A DNA stretch of 64,000 nt from positions 1,116,001 through 1,180,000 of the forward strand of contig JBBELK010000032.1 in the NCBI GenBank assembly GCA_037783545.1, written 5' to 3'. The notes beneath the pieces are model-generated. The model worked only from the letters and a program-made list of their open reading frames with translations, did not search any database and was not told where the DNA came from. Within the stretch, counting starts at the first letter, position 1, and each line of letters opens with the position of its first letter. Origin of the DNA: Henricia sp. BOLD:AAB3569. Lineage: Eukaryota; Echinodermata; Asteroidea; Spinulosida; Echinasteridae. The position numbers and the translations under genes were made by a program. Below, one piece after another: positions 9,480 through 22,594 of the stretch.

Positions 9480-9962
9480 TAACCTTTTAACCTTTTGCTA
9501 CGAATTTGCTGCGAATTGCCACGATAAGATAAGATTACCTAAAGCGGGCCTCCCACTGTGCGATTTTTGCCACGAATTTCCTACGAATTGGTACGATTAT
9601 CGGAGACTGCCTATAGACTCTACACACAATCGTACCCAATCGTACCTAATCGTAGGAATTTCGTGACAAAAATCGCACAGTGGGAGGCCCGCTTAAGATT
9701 GTCTACGATTGTCGCACCGTGGGAGGATGTTTTTCGTAGGTAATCGTAGCTTGTCGTAGCTCGTCGTGGGGTTTCGTAGGTTGTCGTTAGCTTTCGTGGG
9801 TTGTCGTAGAGTTTTGAACATGTTCAACACTTTTGATCGTACCGTGTCGTATCGTAGCAAATCGTAAGGAATCGTAAGAATTCGTACAGTGGGAGACCAC
9901 AAAGAAAATATTCGCAGACATTCGTATGCATTCGCACTCGAATTCGCACATCGTAACCGTAC
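9480..9962. mobile_element. older TCGTAG-rich element with a nested 151-bp MITE
   Basis: A second copy of the AGCGGGCC element occupies 9543-9693 with TAA on both sides (9540-9542, 9694-9696). Around it are diverged relatives of the same sequence, with many TCGTAG/TCGTGG words and a second CACCGTGGGAGGA end. This looks like an older family member split by a younger one. No gene is present. Confidence 0.6.
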
Positions 9963-10277
9963 ATACACTGAAGTTTAGGGGCCGCGAAATTTCAGGCGGC
10001 CAAAATCATGACTCAAAAAGTATTTTTCCCATTGACCATAGTTATAGGCACAGGGGCGCCGGAAGCACTGTCCCCTGCCCTTCTTTCAATGGGGCAGCGG
10101 GGGTAGCTACAGTGAAACTAAATTCCGTGGAATTACGGAAAAGATTTCTGGAAATTTTACTACCGGAACGTTTTTGTAAAAATCGCAAATCCTTTTTGTA
10201 CAATGGTGGTAAAGACTAAAAGTACCCATAGTTTACTTTGTTTAGCTTCTGCTGTAGCATTTCCTTCCTTTTGTATG

Positions 10278-10283
10278 AATAAA
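10278..10283 (+). terminator. gene 1 poly(A) signal
   Basis: AATAAA in the block TTGTATGAATAAATAA, shared with genes 2 and 3. Here it sits about 1 kb after the stop, against about 250 bases in gene 2, because MITEs have lengthened the 3' UTR. Confidence 0.6.
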
Positions 10284-11985
10284 TAATAAGCTGCTTTAGG
10301 TTTATAGTATTTCATGGTCATTTCATGCTACTTCGCTTCGCTCATCCGCATGAAAAGTAACAAATAACACCAGACATTCGATTCAGATTTATTCAATGCA
10401 TCATGTTTGCATTTCCAAATTTCGAACTTAAAAAAAGGGCTATTTATCGGGCTACACTGCCGGAAAACAGACCCTTGGTACGGGCATTCCCACGCCAAAG
10501 TGGACACAAGACTTAAAATCTCAAATCGTGCCATCAGCACAAATGTGTCAAAATGAAAGCTGAAGGTCTAAAACAAATTTCAGATTAAACACGGAATAAA
10601 AATAAAATAGCAGTTTGGTACTAAAAATAAGGATTATTCACTGTTGTGGATAAGTATTGTGCTTTAAAGAACGCTGAATGACGCAATAGGGCGACATTTC
10701 GGCAAGACTCTCACCGGAGACCACCGAAATTTCGGCAAGAATCACTCAAAATGACACCTTATTTTTTTACCCAAAGCTTCCGGAGATGGTCACAGACCGA
10801 AGAGAAACAACTCCAGTCCCGATAAAAATGGTTCTCGACCTAAAAAAAATGGTTTTTGACCTTAAAAAATTAATTTTAAACTCAAAAATATTAGGGCGAC
10901 ACCAAAATGTCGCCCTATTGAGCAGGTCGCCCTAATATACCTTTTTTACACACGATTTGTCGCCCTAACCTACAATTCATAGTTTTTTTATACACACTTA
11001 ATGATTTATGTATGACATCATTATCACTTTTTTGCAAGTATAGAACCTACTCATAAAGAATGAACAAAAGTTATAATAGTAATTTTGGTTATGCATAATA
11101 AAAGTATGCCACGGCATAATGAGGAATGCCCCCCAAATTTGACTTTTTGAGGTTTATGCATGAGAAGAAAGACTATAGTTCTTCAGCTTTCCAATGACAC
11201 CAAATTTATTTCTGTAACCTACTGCATTTTGGAAATATGACACAACAAAGATGACGCAGCGCGCTGTCGTTACCAGAAAGACTTTTCGAGAAAAACAGCT
11301 TTAAAAAAACTTGTGTTACACAGCTGATGCAGACGAAAATAAGAAAATCTCCTTTTTAACAGGTTTATTTTACATCTTGACAAAACCAACTACTCTAGGA
11401 TGAATCTAGAATACTTATGCAATGCAAATATGCAAAAAAAATTAAATCGATTGTGGACAAATTGTTCACGTATATTTAACTATTTAAATATATTTCTAAA
11501 ATTAGATGTATCATAGTGATAATTTGAATGCAAGACGGGTTTGGATAGGCCTAATGTGGTAATATTGCTGGAACCTTTCGTTTAGAATTAGGGTTAATTA
11601 TTATGTCCTTCCGATCCAAAAATCTGTAATGGAAAGACAAGTCCTGTTTTCATTGCCTCAATGCCTAGAAAAGCAATACAGGTTACTGAGCTCCTGCATT
11701 TTAGCAATTACATATAAATCGCTTTAAGTTTCGGGGAACTTTTTACCGCCCAATCTTGGATCAGATTGAGTGAACAGCGCAAATTCATATGCACCCCGCA
11801 CTAGCAATCAACACATACCGGTGCACGCCAGCCTGCAAGACATTCCGCGAACTGCCGCAATAGGTTTACCCATGAGTAACCCAGATTTATTCCACGCATT
11901 TGCCAAAATTGCCTAAAGCCGATATATTAGTATTGGCTTCATCATAGTATAGCCAACTGCTATTGCATACTTCATCTATGGCGGT
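10284..11985. repeat. gene 1 downstream block, duplicated after gene 3
   Basis: Non-coding. From TTTCATGCTACTTCGCTTCG onward it matches 48840-50110, and in part 18175-18660 after gene 2. Copy 1 alone contains about 320 extra bases at roughly 10665-10985, rich in TAGGGCGAC/GTCGCCCTA words in both orientations, probably a MITE. Confidence 0.75.
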
Positions 11986-11991
11986 TATATA

Positions 11992-12036
<45 letters not shown>

Positions 12037-12363
12037 CTACTAATTCATGAATAGGAAGACCGATTTGGGGTTAAACAATAGTGTTGGGACGACCGGTCGC
12101 GTTAGGACGACCGATCGCCGGTCGTCCTAACAACAATGGCTCCAAAAAGCATCTTAATTAGGTCAAAAACCATTTTTATTAGGTTTGTAACCATTTCTAT
12201 TAGGTTTGTAACCATTTTCGTCTAGATTGCAAAAAATGGTTTTATAGAGATTTTCAGGAGAAAATTAGTGTCCATTTACGATCTTTTTACCGAGAATTTT
12301 GTGGTTTTAGTGGTCACTGGCGGGATTCTAGCCAAAAGTGTCGTCCTATTCGGGGTTCGGCGG

Positions 12364-12402
<39 letters not shown>
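11986..12402. repeat. AT microsatellites flanking a GGACGACCG element
   Basis: (TA)n runs at about 11986-12034 and 12365-12402. Between them is about 300 bases beginning GTTGGGACGACCGGTCGCGT and ending GTGTCGTCCTATTCGGGG, an inverted-repeat insertion within a microsatellite. At the paralogous site (50116-50224) there is only the TA run. Confidence 0.7.
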
Positions 12403-12404
<2 letters not shown>

Positions 12405-12599
12405 AAGTGACACTGAGGTTCCGCTCTCTAAATACAAACTTCCGACAGCCACGGTATTGAGAGCCAAGTACCATAACACGTCACACTTCGGCTGTCTATA
12501 AACAGATCCAGAAGACACGTACGAACTTCCTGGCAGATTGTACTGTAAATGTTGGTGATGCACGTGAGCCACTGATTGTGCTCAATAATGCTGGAAGTC

Positions 12600-12869
12600 A
12601 CAGTGGTATATGGGCAGGGCACAGTGATATATAGATCGGCCCCTTCCTTTCAGTCACTGCAGCTTGTCAGTGACACTCTCACTGACAGCAATTTTTATGG
12701 ACCAATCACAGCAGGGGCGGTTTCCGTAGTCACTGCTCAGGATATTCGGTGATTGAATAAAATATAGGAGCGCTGACATCATATATCAGTCTGACAGGAA
12801 ACTTCAAATTGCCAAGTGCTTCCTGAGTCGAGAACATTCAAGGGGAAAGTTCACCGTTGACTTATCAAG
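12600..12869 (+). promoter_or_regulatory. promoter block and noncoding exon, second copy
   Basis: Same order as 6560-6820: ACCAATCACA, GGGGCGG, GAATAAAATA, then an exon ending TTATCAAG|GTAGGT. It lies between C1q genes 1 and 2, about 4.2 kb upstream of gene 2. The SINE-like segment follows at about 13151. Confidence 0.5.
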
Positions 12870-13754
12870 GTAGGTACAGAGAATCAGTAAATTACGTTAT
12901 CACTTTAAATGCACCTAGCATGATATATGACAGAGAGACTCCCTTCCCCCGCCCCCTCTACTTTCCCTTTACCTCACCGGCCACGCTATTCTCATTTGTA
13001 AACGCACGAAAACCTAAACATGTTGCTGTTGTAGTTAACTTTATGGCATTTTCGGCCTTTTTTGTCATTAACAAAAGAGATGCAATTTTAGAAGTGGGAC
13101 GAATCCCGGGCCAGGGAAATATTCCTGGGGGTATCATGCAGCCACACACACACGCCCAGGAATCGAACCCGGGACCCTGTAAAGGAAAGAACCATACGCC
13201 AACCCCACCGTCCTTCCCTCCGAAATCCTGAAAAGAATTCCTCAAAATTCCTTTGATATTTTAAGACACAATGGGGAACAATAGAAGGGGAGTATCTTCT
13301 GTCACATATCGTGCTGCATATTAATTTTGCGAACGTTTGATTCATTGCAACTTCAGTGACGTTATCCACGTGCCCACACAGGTGGCACTGGTAAGACAAT
13401 TTGTAGACATCCACCACGGGGAGTAGGTCCTGTCATTTGTATACTTATTTCAAGTCTGACTTCGTGTATAATGTACCAGTTATGCATGGGGTACTTCCCA
13501 TAATTGGTGAAGTATACGCGACTCGGACTTGAAATAAGTCTAAAAATGACAGAACCCACTCCCCTGACTAGTGGATGTCTGTAAATGTTCTTACCGGTTT
13601 CCCCTGGCCTACGTACACTTTTAGTACTGTAATTTTTGTCTTGCCAACCTGATCACGTTTTGTGTTCCTGGTTAGTCCTTCGCATATACATACTAATAAA
13701 GTAATGTATCTCCAGAAGACACTACGATTGGAGTTTCGAGGACTTCATTGTAAT

Positions 13755-14482
13755 AGATTGGTTCCCGATCCTATCGCTTATTGCGAAAATATAAGAATCG
13801 GTAAAGGGCGGCCATGACGGGCAGAAATCTGCCGTGGTCACGTGGTTATTATTATTATTTTTGTTTTAGTAAGTGCGTATATTTTGCATTGACATTTGTA
13901 ACCCGGCCGTGCGTGTCGAACATATCCAAATGTAAATAAAGTGCATTGGCAGAAGCAAAGGGCTTCGCCAATTTTTAAATATAAAACACACAATGCGCAC
14001 GCGCAAAGACGACCAATCACAGATCAAGATGAAGCGCCTTTTACCTGTCCTTATATTCTCCTATGTGGAATATGTGGACGGAAACCAGTCTATTTATTGT
14101 AAGGGATACAGGGTGAACGAGGTTGGCTAGACTGGTTCCCGCCCACATATTCCACACAGGAGAATATAAGGACAGGTAAAGGGCGCTTCATCTTGATCTG
14201 TAATTGGTCGTCTTTGCGCGTGCGCATTGTGTTTTTTTATATTTAAAAATTGGCCAAGCCCTTTGCTTTAGGCAATGTAGGCCTACCTCATTTACATAAT
14301 TGGATATGTTCGACACGCACGGCCAAGTTACTAATGTCACTGCAAAATCTGCGCACTTATTTAAAAAATAAAAATAATAATAACCACGTGACGGGCAGAA
14401 TTCTGCCCGTCATGGCTGCCCTTTACCGATCCCTATATTTTCGCAGTAAGCAAACCAATCTACAGGGATCGGGAACCAATCT
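13755..14482. mobile_element. 728-bp palindromic foldback element
   Basis: AGATTGGTTCCCGATCC at the left is repeated inverted at 14466-14482. The arms, about 350 bases each, pair along almost their whole length (GGGCAGAA and TTCTGCCC; CACGTGG; TGCGCACGCGCAAAGACGAC). The centre lies near 14100. It is absent from the duplicated block between gene 3 and pseudogene 4. No TSD was resolved. Confidence 0.8.
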
Positions 14483-15161
14483 AGAGGTTGGCAAGCAGTT
14501 TTCGGCGTCAGACTGGTTCCCGCTCCACATATTCCACATACAACGACTGAATATGAGGACCGGCTATACACCGTCGTGTTTAAAATAGCACTAAGCATTA
14601 CGTCATGCATTTATTTTTAGGAGCGCATAACCGTTAATTTTCAAAGCGCGCTATACGGCATGAGTGTATAACAATTTGAAATGGGTTATTCCATATTTGA
14701 CCAATAAAAATGTAATATAGGCCTATTAACCTTAAAATATTACACATGCCCATTTTAATATACATGTAGCATCAAAAAGCAAATTCAAACCTTGTCTGCA
14801 TCACCCATGAGCCCCATAATGTAGTTTTAACCTGATGTTGCAATCCCGTAACTATATAGCCATTCATTACGCGTTACGGTTACCGTAACTATAGCCACTG
14901 TGTAGTTCTAAATCCGTGGCATCACCATAAATAAAGACGCAACGGCTCGCGTGCACGCGGCGTCAACTCAAATTCTCGAAACAATGACGAATCGTACCCG
15001 ACGATTAACGATAACGTCCGGACGCGCATTCGGGTAACTTCGGGAACCTTCGGAAAAAGGAGGAATTCCTCCTGTTTCAATATGGCGGACTGGCGGTTGC
15101 CGGACCTTAAAATCAGTCTAGTGATCGAATTTTGTGGTCCGGGAACTATTTTGGCGTGAGT

Positions 15162-15515
15162 GGACAGTTACGAACAAACAGAAACGTTTGACCTTTAGTT
15201 TCTTGTCTACGGCTCAGGCTTGATACACTCTGTATCAACTCAGTCAAAGTGGAAGGAAACATCGAAAATAAAATGCTCCTAAAACTTGATTTGTAGCCCA
15301 AGTTTCGTACGCAAGAAATGCATTGTTAATACTGATTAGAAGGCGAGTACATGTAGGCCTACACTTAACAATGTATTAACAATGAGTTGATACAAAGTGT
15401 ACCAAGTCTGAGCCGGAGACAAAGCCGGAAATTCGTAAAGGATACATGAAAAAAATATGTACTTACAAACCGGAAAACAAAGGTCAAACATTTTTGTTTG
15501 TTCGTGACTGGTTCA
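15162..15515. mobile_element. foldback element, paired with 52985-53305
   Basis: TGGACAGTTACGAACAAACA and TTGACCTTTAGTTTCTTGTC at the left return inverted at the right (TTTGTTTGTTCGTGACTGG). The centre contains AGAAGGCGAGTAC. The related copy in the second block was extended by G-rich repeats at its right end. Confidence 0.65.
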
Positions 15516-16153
15516 CACAGCATTTTCATAATTTTATTATTTTAAATCGGTAAAATCGACGGTCCCTTTCAATTTAGTGGCGTTTGGCAGCTTGCAAAAG
15601 TGGTACGTTAAAGTGGTTAAAGGGCTAGTATCCCCCTTGACGAAAAATCCAGCATTTGCACCTTTTTCGATAGTCCACATATCTCTCAAGGCGACTTATA
15701 CCGCTGTTTATTATCCGTTTTAAGTGGATAAATCGAAAGTAAAAGTGCGGTTTTCGAATTTCGCAATTTTTTTTACGGTCATTAGGTAATAATGATATGC
15801 GCATGACCCCGTGAATTGTTCGGTGCAAAAAATAATAATGTAATGGTGGACACTTGTATAGCGCACATATCCGCCACATCGTGCTGCATATCGTCGCCGC
15901 GAGACTTAACGGTCTATTTACAATTTTTAAATCAAATTCAAGACACTTTGATTTTGTTTGGCGAAATGATGCAACAGTCGCAAGAACAATAAGGCGGATT
16001 TTGGCTCCCCAACCCAAACCCCGCCCCCGCCCCCACCATAATGCCAACTCTAAACGCCCACCCGAAATCAAACCCCGTCCCAAACTTCACCCCACCCCAT
16101 CCTACCCGTATAACTATGGAGGATACATAGAAGTGTGATTTAGCCATATGGTC

Positions 16154-16540
16154 GTGCAGCAACTTTAACAGGCATACATTAAACCATGGCTAGCACAACA
16201 ACCTGCAGCTCAATTCCCATCAAACTTCGTCTGATAATTCTTGAGAAGCTTACCTTGCATGTGTCTATAGACTTTCGGCAGAATTTGTCCATTATAAGTC
16301 TGGAAAATCCATCTTGTAAGTCAACAACAGCGGTTGAAACATGCATTGTTTTGCATGATATGCCACTGTTACTGACTTCTAAACTTTGGATTTTCGATAA
16401 TTATATGGCCAAAATCTGCCAAAAAACCACGGACACATGCAAGGTAAGGTTCTCAAGAACTATCAGGTGAAGTTTAGTGAGAATTGGGCAGCAGGTTATT
16501 GCGCTAGCCATGTTTTAATGTCCTGTTAAAGTTGCTGCAC
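16154..16540. mobile_element. 387-bp foldback with internal 94-codon ORF
   Basis: GTGCAGCAACTTTAACAGG at the left is inverted as CCTGTTAAAGTTGCTGCAC at the right, with about 90 bases of pairing arm. The middle (16186-16470) is open for 94 codons starting MASTTTCSSIPIKLRL. The second copy (46680-47060) keeps the same length of frame but with several amino-acid changes. I do not recognise the peptide; the ORF may be incidental. Confidence 0.7.
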
Positions 16541-16554
16541 CACCATAACCCCCA

Positions 16555-16625
16555 CCTTAACGCCCACACCAAACCCACCCCACCCCACACCAAACCCACC
16601 CCACCCCACACCAAACCCGCCTTCT
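16555..16625. repeat. CACCCCACACCAAACC minisatellite
   Basis: About 20-bp units of ACACCAAACCCACCCCACCC, a few copies. The matching array before gene 3 (47060-47200) has more copies, so it is variable in length. Confidence 0.8.
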
Positions 16626-16639
16626 AAGCTTTACCCGCG

Positions 16640-17047
16640 GTGCTTATTCAGTGCGGGCCTCAACCAATCAGTGATGTGCTCTCATCGTGATTCCCCAGAC
16701 CTGATGTGCGAGCATTCACAGCAGGTAGGTCGGCGTATGTGTGCATTTAAATTAGCGTTCTCTCAACCTAAGAACACCGTTATCGAGTCACTCGACTCGG
16801 GTACATGGTTTCGAGTACGCCCAATTAACGCGTTTAAATAATCCCGTTCGCCTCGTTCTCGGCACATGTTCGTCTCGTACGAACTCGGCCAAATTCTGTT
16901 AGATACTGTCTTGTTACCCTTCGAAACTGCTCGTCATATCTCGGTGGTGAACTAGTGGACAACAAACGGTCAAAATATTGTCAATCAAACGTTATTTGCT
17001 CGGGGGGAAAAAAACTGGAAAATGTTCTTCTACTGTTCGTCTTTATA
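16640..17047 (+). promoter_or_regulatory. gene 2 upstream/leader region
   Basis: CAACCAATCAG (CCAAT at 16664), a possible donor GCAG|GTAGGT (after 16723), a TATA-like GCATTTAAAT (about 16743), and ATAATGCAG just before the coding Met. The same order precedes pseudogene 4 (53815-54519), and the 3' half precedes gene 3. Whether the leader is spliced or continuous cannot be decided from sequence. Confidence 0.5.
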
Positions 17048-17896
17048 ATGCAGATGGGCATCGTTTTGCCGGTCGTCCTAGCAATCATGAACTTCATGGT
17101 CAACTCTGCCCATCTCCAAGCTGCTACTACTGGGCCGTCTACTGCTACCAGTGATGACGGGGCAGACCCCGTTTGCCAGACATGCTGCTCGGGTCAGGCT
17201 GCAGTACCAGGCATCCCTGGCATGCCTGGCCAACAGGGTCCGTACGGGCCGAAAGGAGATGTGGGTCCGACTGGTCAGAAGGGCGACATGGGACGTGGAG
17301 AGAAGGGTGATACGGGTGAGCAGGGAGCACGTGGGAATCCTGGGCCTAAAGGAGACGATGGGGTAGGTCAGCCCGGTAAGCTAGGTCCACGTGGGCCACC
17401 GGGAGTAGTTGGACCAGCTGGGGAACCTGGTGTCAAGGGTCCAAAAGGGGAACCAGGGGAGACTCCAATCGACTCCCTTAGCCCTGTAGCTTTCACAGTT
17501 GTGAGGACATCTGACACGGCAGTGTCATCGTCTCACACAACTCGTTTAACCTTCGAGGAAGCCACAACGCGTTTGCCAGGTACTGACTTTGACCTTGAAA
17601 CTGGTACATTTACGTGTAATGTGCCAGGCGTCTACGTGTTTATGTTCTCCGGCTGCAGACAGTCTAGTCAAAGCCTCGTCATCCACCTCTATAAGAATGA
17701 CGATAGTATCGTGTCCGGTTACAGCTCGACCGATAGCACGCGCGACCAGGTGTCAGGGAGCGCGGTGCTTACCCTGCAGCAGGGAGACAGGGTGTATTTG
17801 AACTATGAAGGCAAGGCGCGGATTTACTCAACGAATAGATACACTGCATTCAGTGGATTCCTTCTTTCAAGGAATAATCCCGAGGCTCTAACTTAG
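17048..17896 (+). CDS. C1q domain-containing collagen-like protein, gene 2
   Basis: 282 residues from the shared Met; an in-frame upstream ATG at 16955 would add 31. It has the same architecture as gene 1: hydrophobic leader [16 protein letters not shown] ending HLQA, CQTCC cluster, about 90-residue Gly-X-Y stretch, and a C1q domain ending [15 protein letters not shown]. The framework is near identical to gene 1. Differences concentrate in the pre-domain segment ([12 protein letters not shown]), after FMFSGCR (QSSQSLV), and before TAFSGF ([13 protein letters not shown]). No frameshift is visible, and the 3' UTR with its poly(A) signal is intact. Probably a functional secreted pattern-recognition-type protein; that role is inferred from the family. 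Confidence 0.9.
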   Translation: MQMGIVLPVVLAIMNFMVNSAHLQAATTGPSTATSDDGADPVCQTCCSGQAAVPGIPGMPGQQGPYGPKGDVGPTGQKGDMGRGEKGDTGEQGARGNPGPKGDDGVGQPGKLGPRGPPGVVGPAGEPGVKGPKGEPGETPIDSLSPVAFTVVRTSDTAVSSSHTTRLTFEEATTRLPGTDFDLETGTFTCNVPGVYVFMFSGCRQSSQSLVIHLYKNDDSIVSGYSSTDSTRDQVSGSAVLTLQQGDRVYLNYEGKARIYSTNRYTAFSGFLLSRNNPEALT

Positions 17897-18140
17897 ACTA
17901 GGGTCGTACTTTTTATACGGAATTTGGCCGGTATATTAAAGACTGAGCTGCGTATAGTTTAAGGAACAGTGAAAATTAATTCCGTAGAATTACGGAAAAG
18001 ATTTCTGGAAATTTTACTACCGGAACGTTTTTGTAAAAATCGCAAATCCTTTTTGTACAATGGTGGTAAAGACTAAAAGTACCCATAGTTTACTTTGTTT
18101 AGCTTCTGCTGTACCAAAAGCATTTCCTTCCTTTTGTATG

Positions 18141-18146
18141 AATAAA
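18141..18146 (+). terminator. gene 2 poly(A) signal
   Basis: AATAAA within TGTATGAATAAATAAAAAGC, about 245 bases after the stop. The same block is used after genes 1 and 3. Confidence 0.7.
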
Positions 18147-18796
18147 TAAAAAGCTGCTTTAGGTTTATAGTATTTCATGGTCATTTCATGCTACTTCGCT
18201 TCGCTCATCCGCATGAAAAGTATGTTTTATGATGACTCAAATAACACCAGACATTCAATTCAGATTTATTCAATGCATCATGTTTGCATTTCCAAACTCC
18301 GAACTAAAAAGGCTAGTTCTCGGGCTACACTGCCGGAAAACAGACCCTTGATACGGGCATTCCCACGCCAAAGTGGACACGAGACTTAACAATCTCAAAT
18401 CATGCCATCAGCACAAATGTGTCAAAATGAAAGCTGAAGGTCTAAAAAAATAATCAGATTAAACACGGAATAAAAATAAAATAGCAGTTTGGTACTAAAA
18501 ATAATGATTATTCACTGTTGTGGATAAGTATTGTGCTTTTATACACACTTAATGATTTATGTATGACATCATTATCACTTTTTTGCAAGTATAAAGAACC
18601 TATTATAAAGAATGAACAAAAGTTATAGCAATTTTAGTTATGCATAATACATAATGCATAATGACGCTAGGCAAAACTGATTTCACGAAGTCACCGCCAG
18701 GACACTGCTGGGCCAAGAGCCACTCACACGTGACACTGAGGTTCCGCTCTTTAATATGTGACCCGCTCTGCAAAAAAGGGTCTTAAGTCGCGCTGG

Positions 18797-19002
18797 CTAG
18801 TATTCTTTTTGCGACCATAAAAAGAAATCTGTGGCATTTCTACGCTCATTAAAATACCTAAACACAAAAGAAATTCCAGGGGAACACAGACATTCCAGGC
18901 GGTATCTGGGCACCGCCAGGAATTTCCATTGTGTTTTCTTGGTATTTTATTGAGCGTGGATTTGCCGCGGATTTCTTTTTATGGTCGCAAAAAGAATACT
19001 AG
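18797..19002. repeat. 206-bp palindrome bounded by CTAG
   Basis: CTAGTATTCTTTTTGCGACC at the left is matched by GGTCGCAAAAAGAATACTAG at the right, and the arms pair inward to a GGCGGTATCTGGGCACCGCC centre. It links the outer inverted end to the 3-kb module. Confidence 0.8.
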
Positions 19003-22000
19003 AGCTACGTCTGTTCTATGAACAGAGCGTAGGGCTTTTTCACATTTTTTTTACTTAAAAAATGAGCATGCTTACCTTGCAAAATTAGATGTTAGCATAT
19101 CAACTATTTAACTTTAAAAAAGTTTACCTTTAATGTGTTACCTTTAAAGGATTGATGACGTCATCAATGTTTTAACCAACATACATATTTGGTGGTGGAC
19201 TTACTCTATAAGCAGCACTATTGGCTAATTTGCGCAAACACTGCTATGAAAGGGTCATTTTAAGACTTTTTAATTTTGACGCTAGAGGGCGCCCTTTTAT
19301 GGAATGACGTAGAAACTTACATTTTTGGAAACCCTATTTACCTTAGACACTGACACTACCAACCGCATCTCGGCAGCTTTCACCACTTTTACAAAATAGG
19401 TTCATTTAAATGCACTTCCAGTTTCTACCGAAAGTGAGCAAGGTCACAGGTCATGGCGATATTTTTTGGATACCCCACCCTAGTCGAACTCAAACACCTT
19501 TGACCCCATCCAAATACGTCTTACCAGTTTCAAATGGAAAGGCAAAGTCTGTTTGACCAATAGGGAATGAGGTCAAATGTCAAGGCATGTGGGCATCTGA
19601 AAGACCTTTATTAATGATCGTATATGCCGAAAGAATCAAGATCGTAGGTCAAACGGATGATTTTTTATGAATTTTTTAAAATTTCATGCCCCTTTAAACT
19701 TACACCTGATGACGTCATATGACGCCATTGTTGGGTGCACACCTCTTCTACTGTGTCTTTCATGTGACCAAGTTTGTTTAAGAACAACCTCAAGTTTGGG
19801 AACAACCTCAAAAAGTGCCGACAACGCCCATGCGTTATGTCAATGGGGGGCGGGGGGGAAATCAGAAGAAGAAATAAACGGAAAAGCCATACATTAACGA
19901 CCTTTGCTAGTGATCGTATATGGGAAGGAATCAATGTTGTAATTTGCATTTTAAAATATTTTCATGCACCTTTAATCTGACACGTGATGACGTCATTATA
20001 AAATCATTAGTTAAATACATTTGTTAATGACCGTATATGGTGCAGGAATCACGATCATAGGTGCCTGATTTGTTATGAATGTTTGATCGTATATATTTTA
20101 ATTTAAATATTTAATTAAACTGTTCATTTTTAGTTTGTTTTGTTAACAGTTGGGATGGAAATCCGATGATTACTCGAAAAACTGATATACATATATTAGT
20201 CATCAAAGGCAGAAATCAGAGCACATAATTTGTTAAGATTGAAAAGAGTTTGGCCAGGAAGGAACAATTTTGTAATTAGATTTGTTGAAGATGGTTCAAT
20301 AAAATCATAACAATGACTTAATGATTTCAGGCCTATATTAAGCTTTGCACCTTACTAAACCTAAAAAGAAAGAAAACAAACATTGGAATTAATGCTTCAC
20401 GGCAAAACTATGACATTCCCTCAATAGCATACAATTACTTTCTTGTAGAGAGTGGACTCTCTTAAATAAGACTGAAATAACATGAAATATTGTATCCTAC
20501 TCACTGAACTTTTGTTAAACCATCTTCTGTTGAATTACACGTCCGTGGTAGACAGTTAAAAGACTGCTTCCGGCGCCGTGTCACACAGGGCACACGGAAT
20601 AGACATCTACGGTAAAAATTGATTGATGCGAAGTTTGCTCGCATTGAGAACGATCAAATCTAAAACTATGCCCCTGGCATAACACTGGTCACTGCTCAGT
20701 AAACCGAAAACATCATGGCATGATCATGGTGTCATTTTAAAGAGGAGATTCAGCCCTAACAGATGATATCTCCTGTTCATTAATACGGGCCCTACTTTAG
20801 TTACAATTAGCAATAATATCTCGGTTTCGTTTTTTTGTATCCACCCTGTATATACGGAAATGTTGAGTTGGCTGAACTTTGGCCTTCAATTGACCCAGGA
20901 AGGAAGGGGCAGATGAAAATGACTACAAATAGGAAATTGTAGCTCAGGATCTGATCTATAATGTCTGCTAAATATGAAGACCCTGCGTCATGTGGTTTTA
21001 TAGAGGGAAATATTGTACGAAATGCATTTTTGGCTCATTTTTATGACGAAAATCCACTTTTTTGCCAATTTCAAATAATTATAATTACGTAATCATTGAC
21101 GTCATGGTGATGTTACATGGGGTGGAAGTTTGTGATGGGGCCCATGCCTGTACCTAGTTTTATAAAGATCAAGCGTAGTTTAATAGGTATATATTGCTTC
21201 ATAAGTACAACAAAATACAAACAATGTGATTATTGAATTGGCTGAACTTTGACCTTCGATTGACCCAGGAAGGAAGGGTCAGATGAAAATGCCTACACTA
21301 AGAACATGATAGGCTAGGATCTGATCTATATGTCTGCCAAATATGAGGACCCTGAGTCATGTGGGTTCATACGGGGAAGCGTTTTACGAAATGCATATTT
21401 TGGTAATTTTCATGATAAAAATCCACTTTTGTGCCATTTTAAAATTATTATAATTACGTAATCATTGACGTCATGGTAACGTTCTACATGGTGGTGGACG
21501 TTTGTGATGGGGTCCATGCCTGTACCTAGTTTTATGAAAATCAAGCATGGTTGAATAGCTAATATTGCTTCATAAGTACAAACAAATACAAAAAATGTGA
21601 TTTTTGAATTGGCTGAACTTTGACCTTCAATTGACCCAGGAAGGAAGGGTCAGATGAAAATGCCTACACTAAGAACATTAAAGCTCATGATCTGATCTAA
21701 ATGTTTGCCAAATATGAAAACCCTGGGTCATGTGGTTTTGGCAAGGGAACCATTTTAAAAAGTGCATATTTCGGCAATTTTCCGCTTTTTAGGCATTTTT
21801 TAAGTGTTATAATGACGTAACGGATGACGTCACAATGAAGCCATTCTTGGGTGCACACCTCTTATACTATGTCTTTGATGTGACCAAGTTTGGTTAAGAT
21901 CAATGTTTGGGAACAACCTGAAAAAGCGCCGACAACGCCTATGCGCTTTGTCTATGGGAAAAAAATCAGAAGAAATAAACGGAAAAAAAAAAATCAAAAC

Positions 22001-22043
22001 GAAAACAAAGGCTTTTTCGCCGCAAAGCGAAAAAGCCAACTAG
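19003..22043. repeat. 3-kb CRE-rich module, copy 1
   Basis: Opens with the hairpin CTACGTCTGTTC..GAACAGAGCGTAG and closes with a hairpin at 22010-22037 (GGCTTTTTCGCC..GCGAAAAAGCC) beside CTAG. It contains at least three subrepeats of about 370 bases keyed by TTGGCTGAACTTTG (20868, 21237, 21609) and several TGACGTCA palindromes. It is paralogous to 42511-45530. No protein-coding frame survives. Confidence 0.75.
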
Positions 22044-22594
22044 CCAGCGCGACTTAATGCTAGGAGTCCACTGGGCCAGCGCCAGTTGGTGCCAGTTTGC
22101 GCCAATGCAATTTGCTGTGGCGCCTAGTGTCGCCAATAAGGTGCCTAGTGGCGTGTAGTGGCTCAAACTGCCTCCCAACTGGCTCGTGGTGGCCCGTAAC
22201 GGCACCAAATTTGAATGTGGCGGCAAGAAAATTTCAAAATGTTTGAAATTTTCGTCGCGCCACTTGCATCGAGCAATCAGCGCCAAGTGTCCGCCAAGTG
22301 GCACCAAATGGCGCGAACATATCGCCCTTTGGCGCAAACAATCCGCCTATTGGAATCCACTGGAATGTAATGGCGCGCGCCAAGTTGCGCCAATGAGATT
22401 TCGCGCCACATGGCGCCACTTGGCGCCAAGTGGCACCTTGTTTGCGCCACTACGCGCAAAATAATTCCAACAGAGGCGGATAGCCCGCCAAAGCGCGCCA
22501 AATGTGCAGTGGCGCGAGCCAAACGGCACCCGATTGGTGACTACTTCGCGCCAAATGCCACCTGGTTGCCCGCCATTCGGCGCCACTTGCCGCC

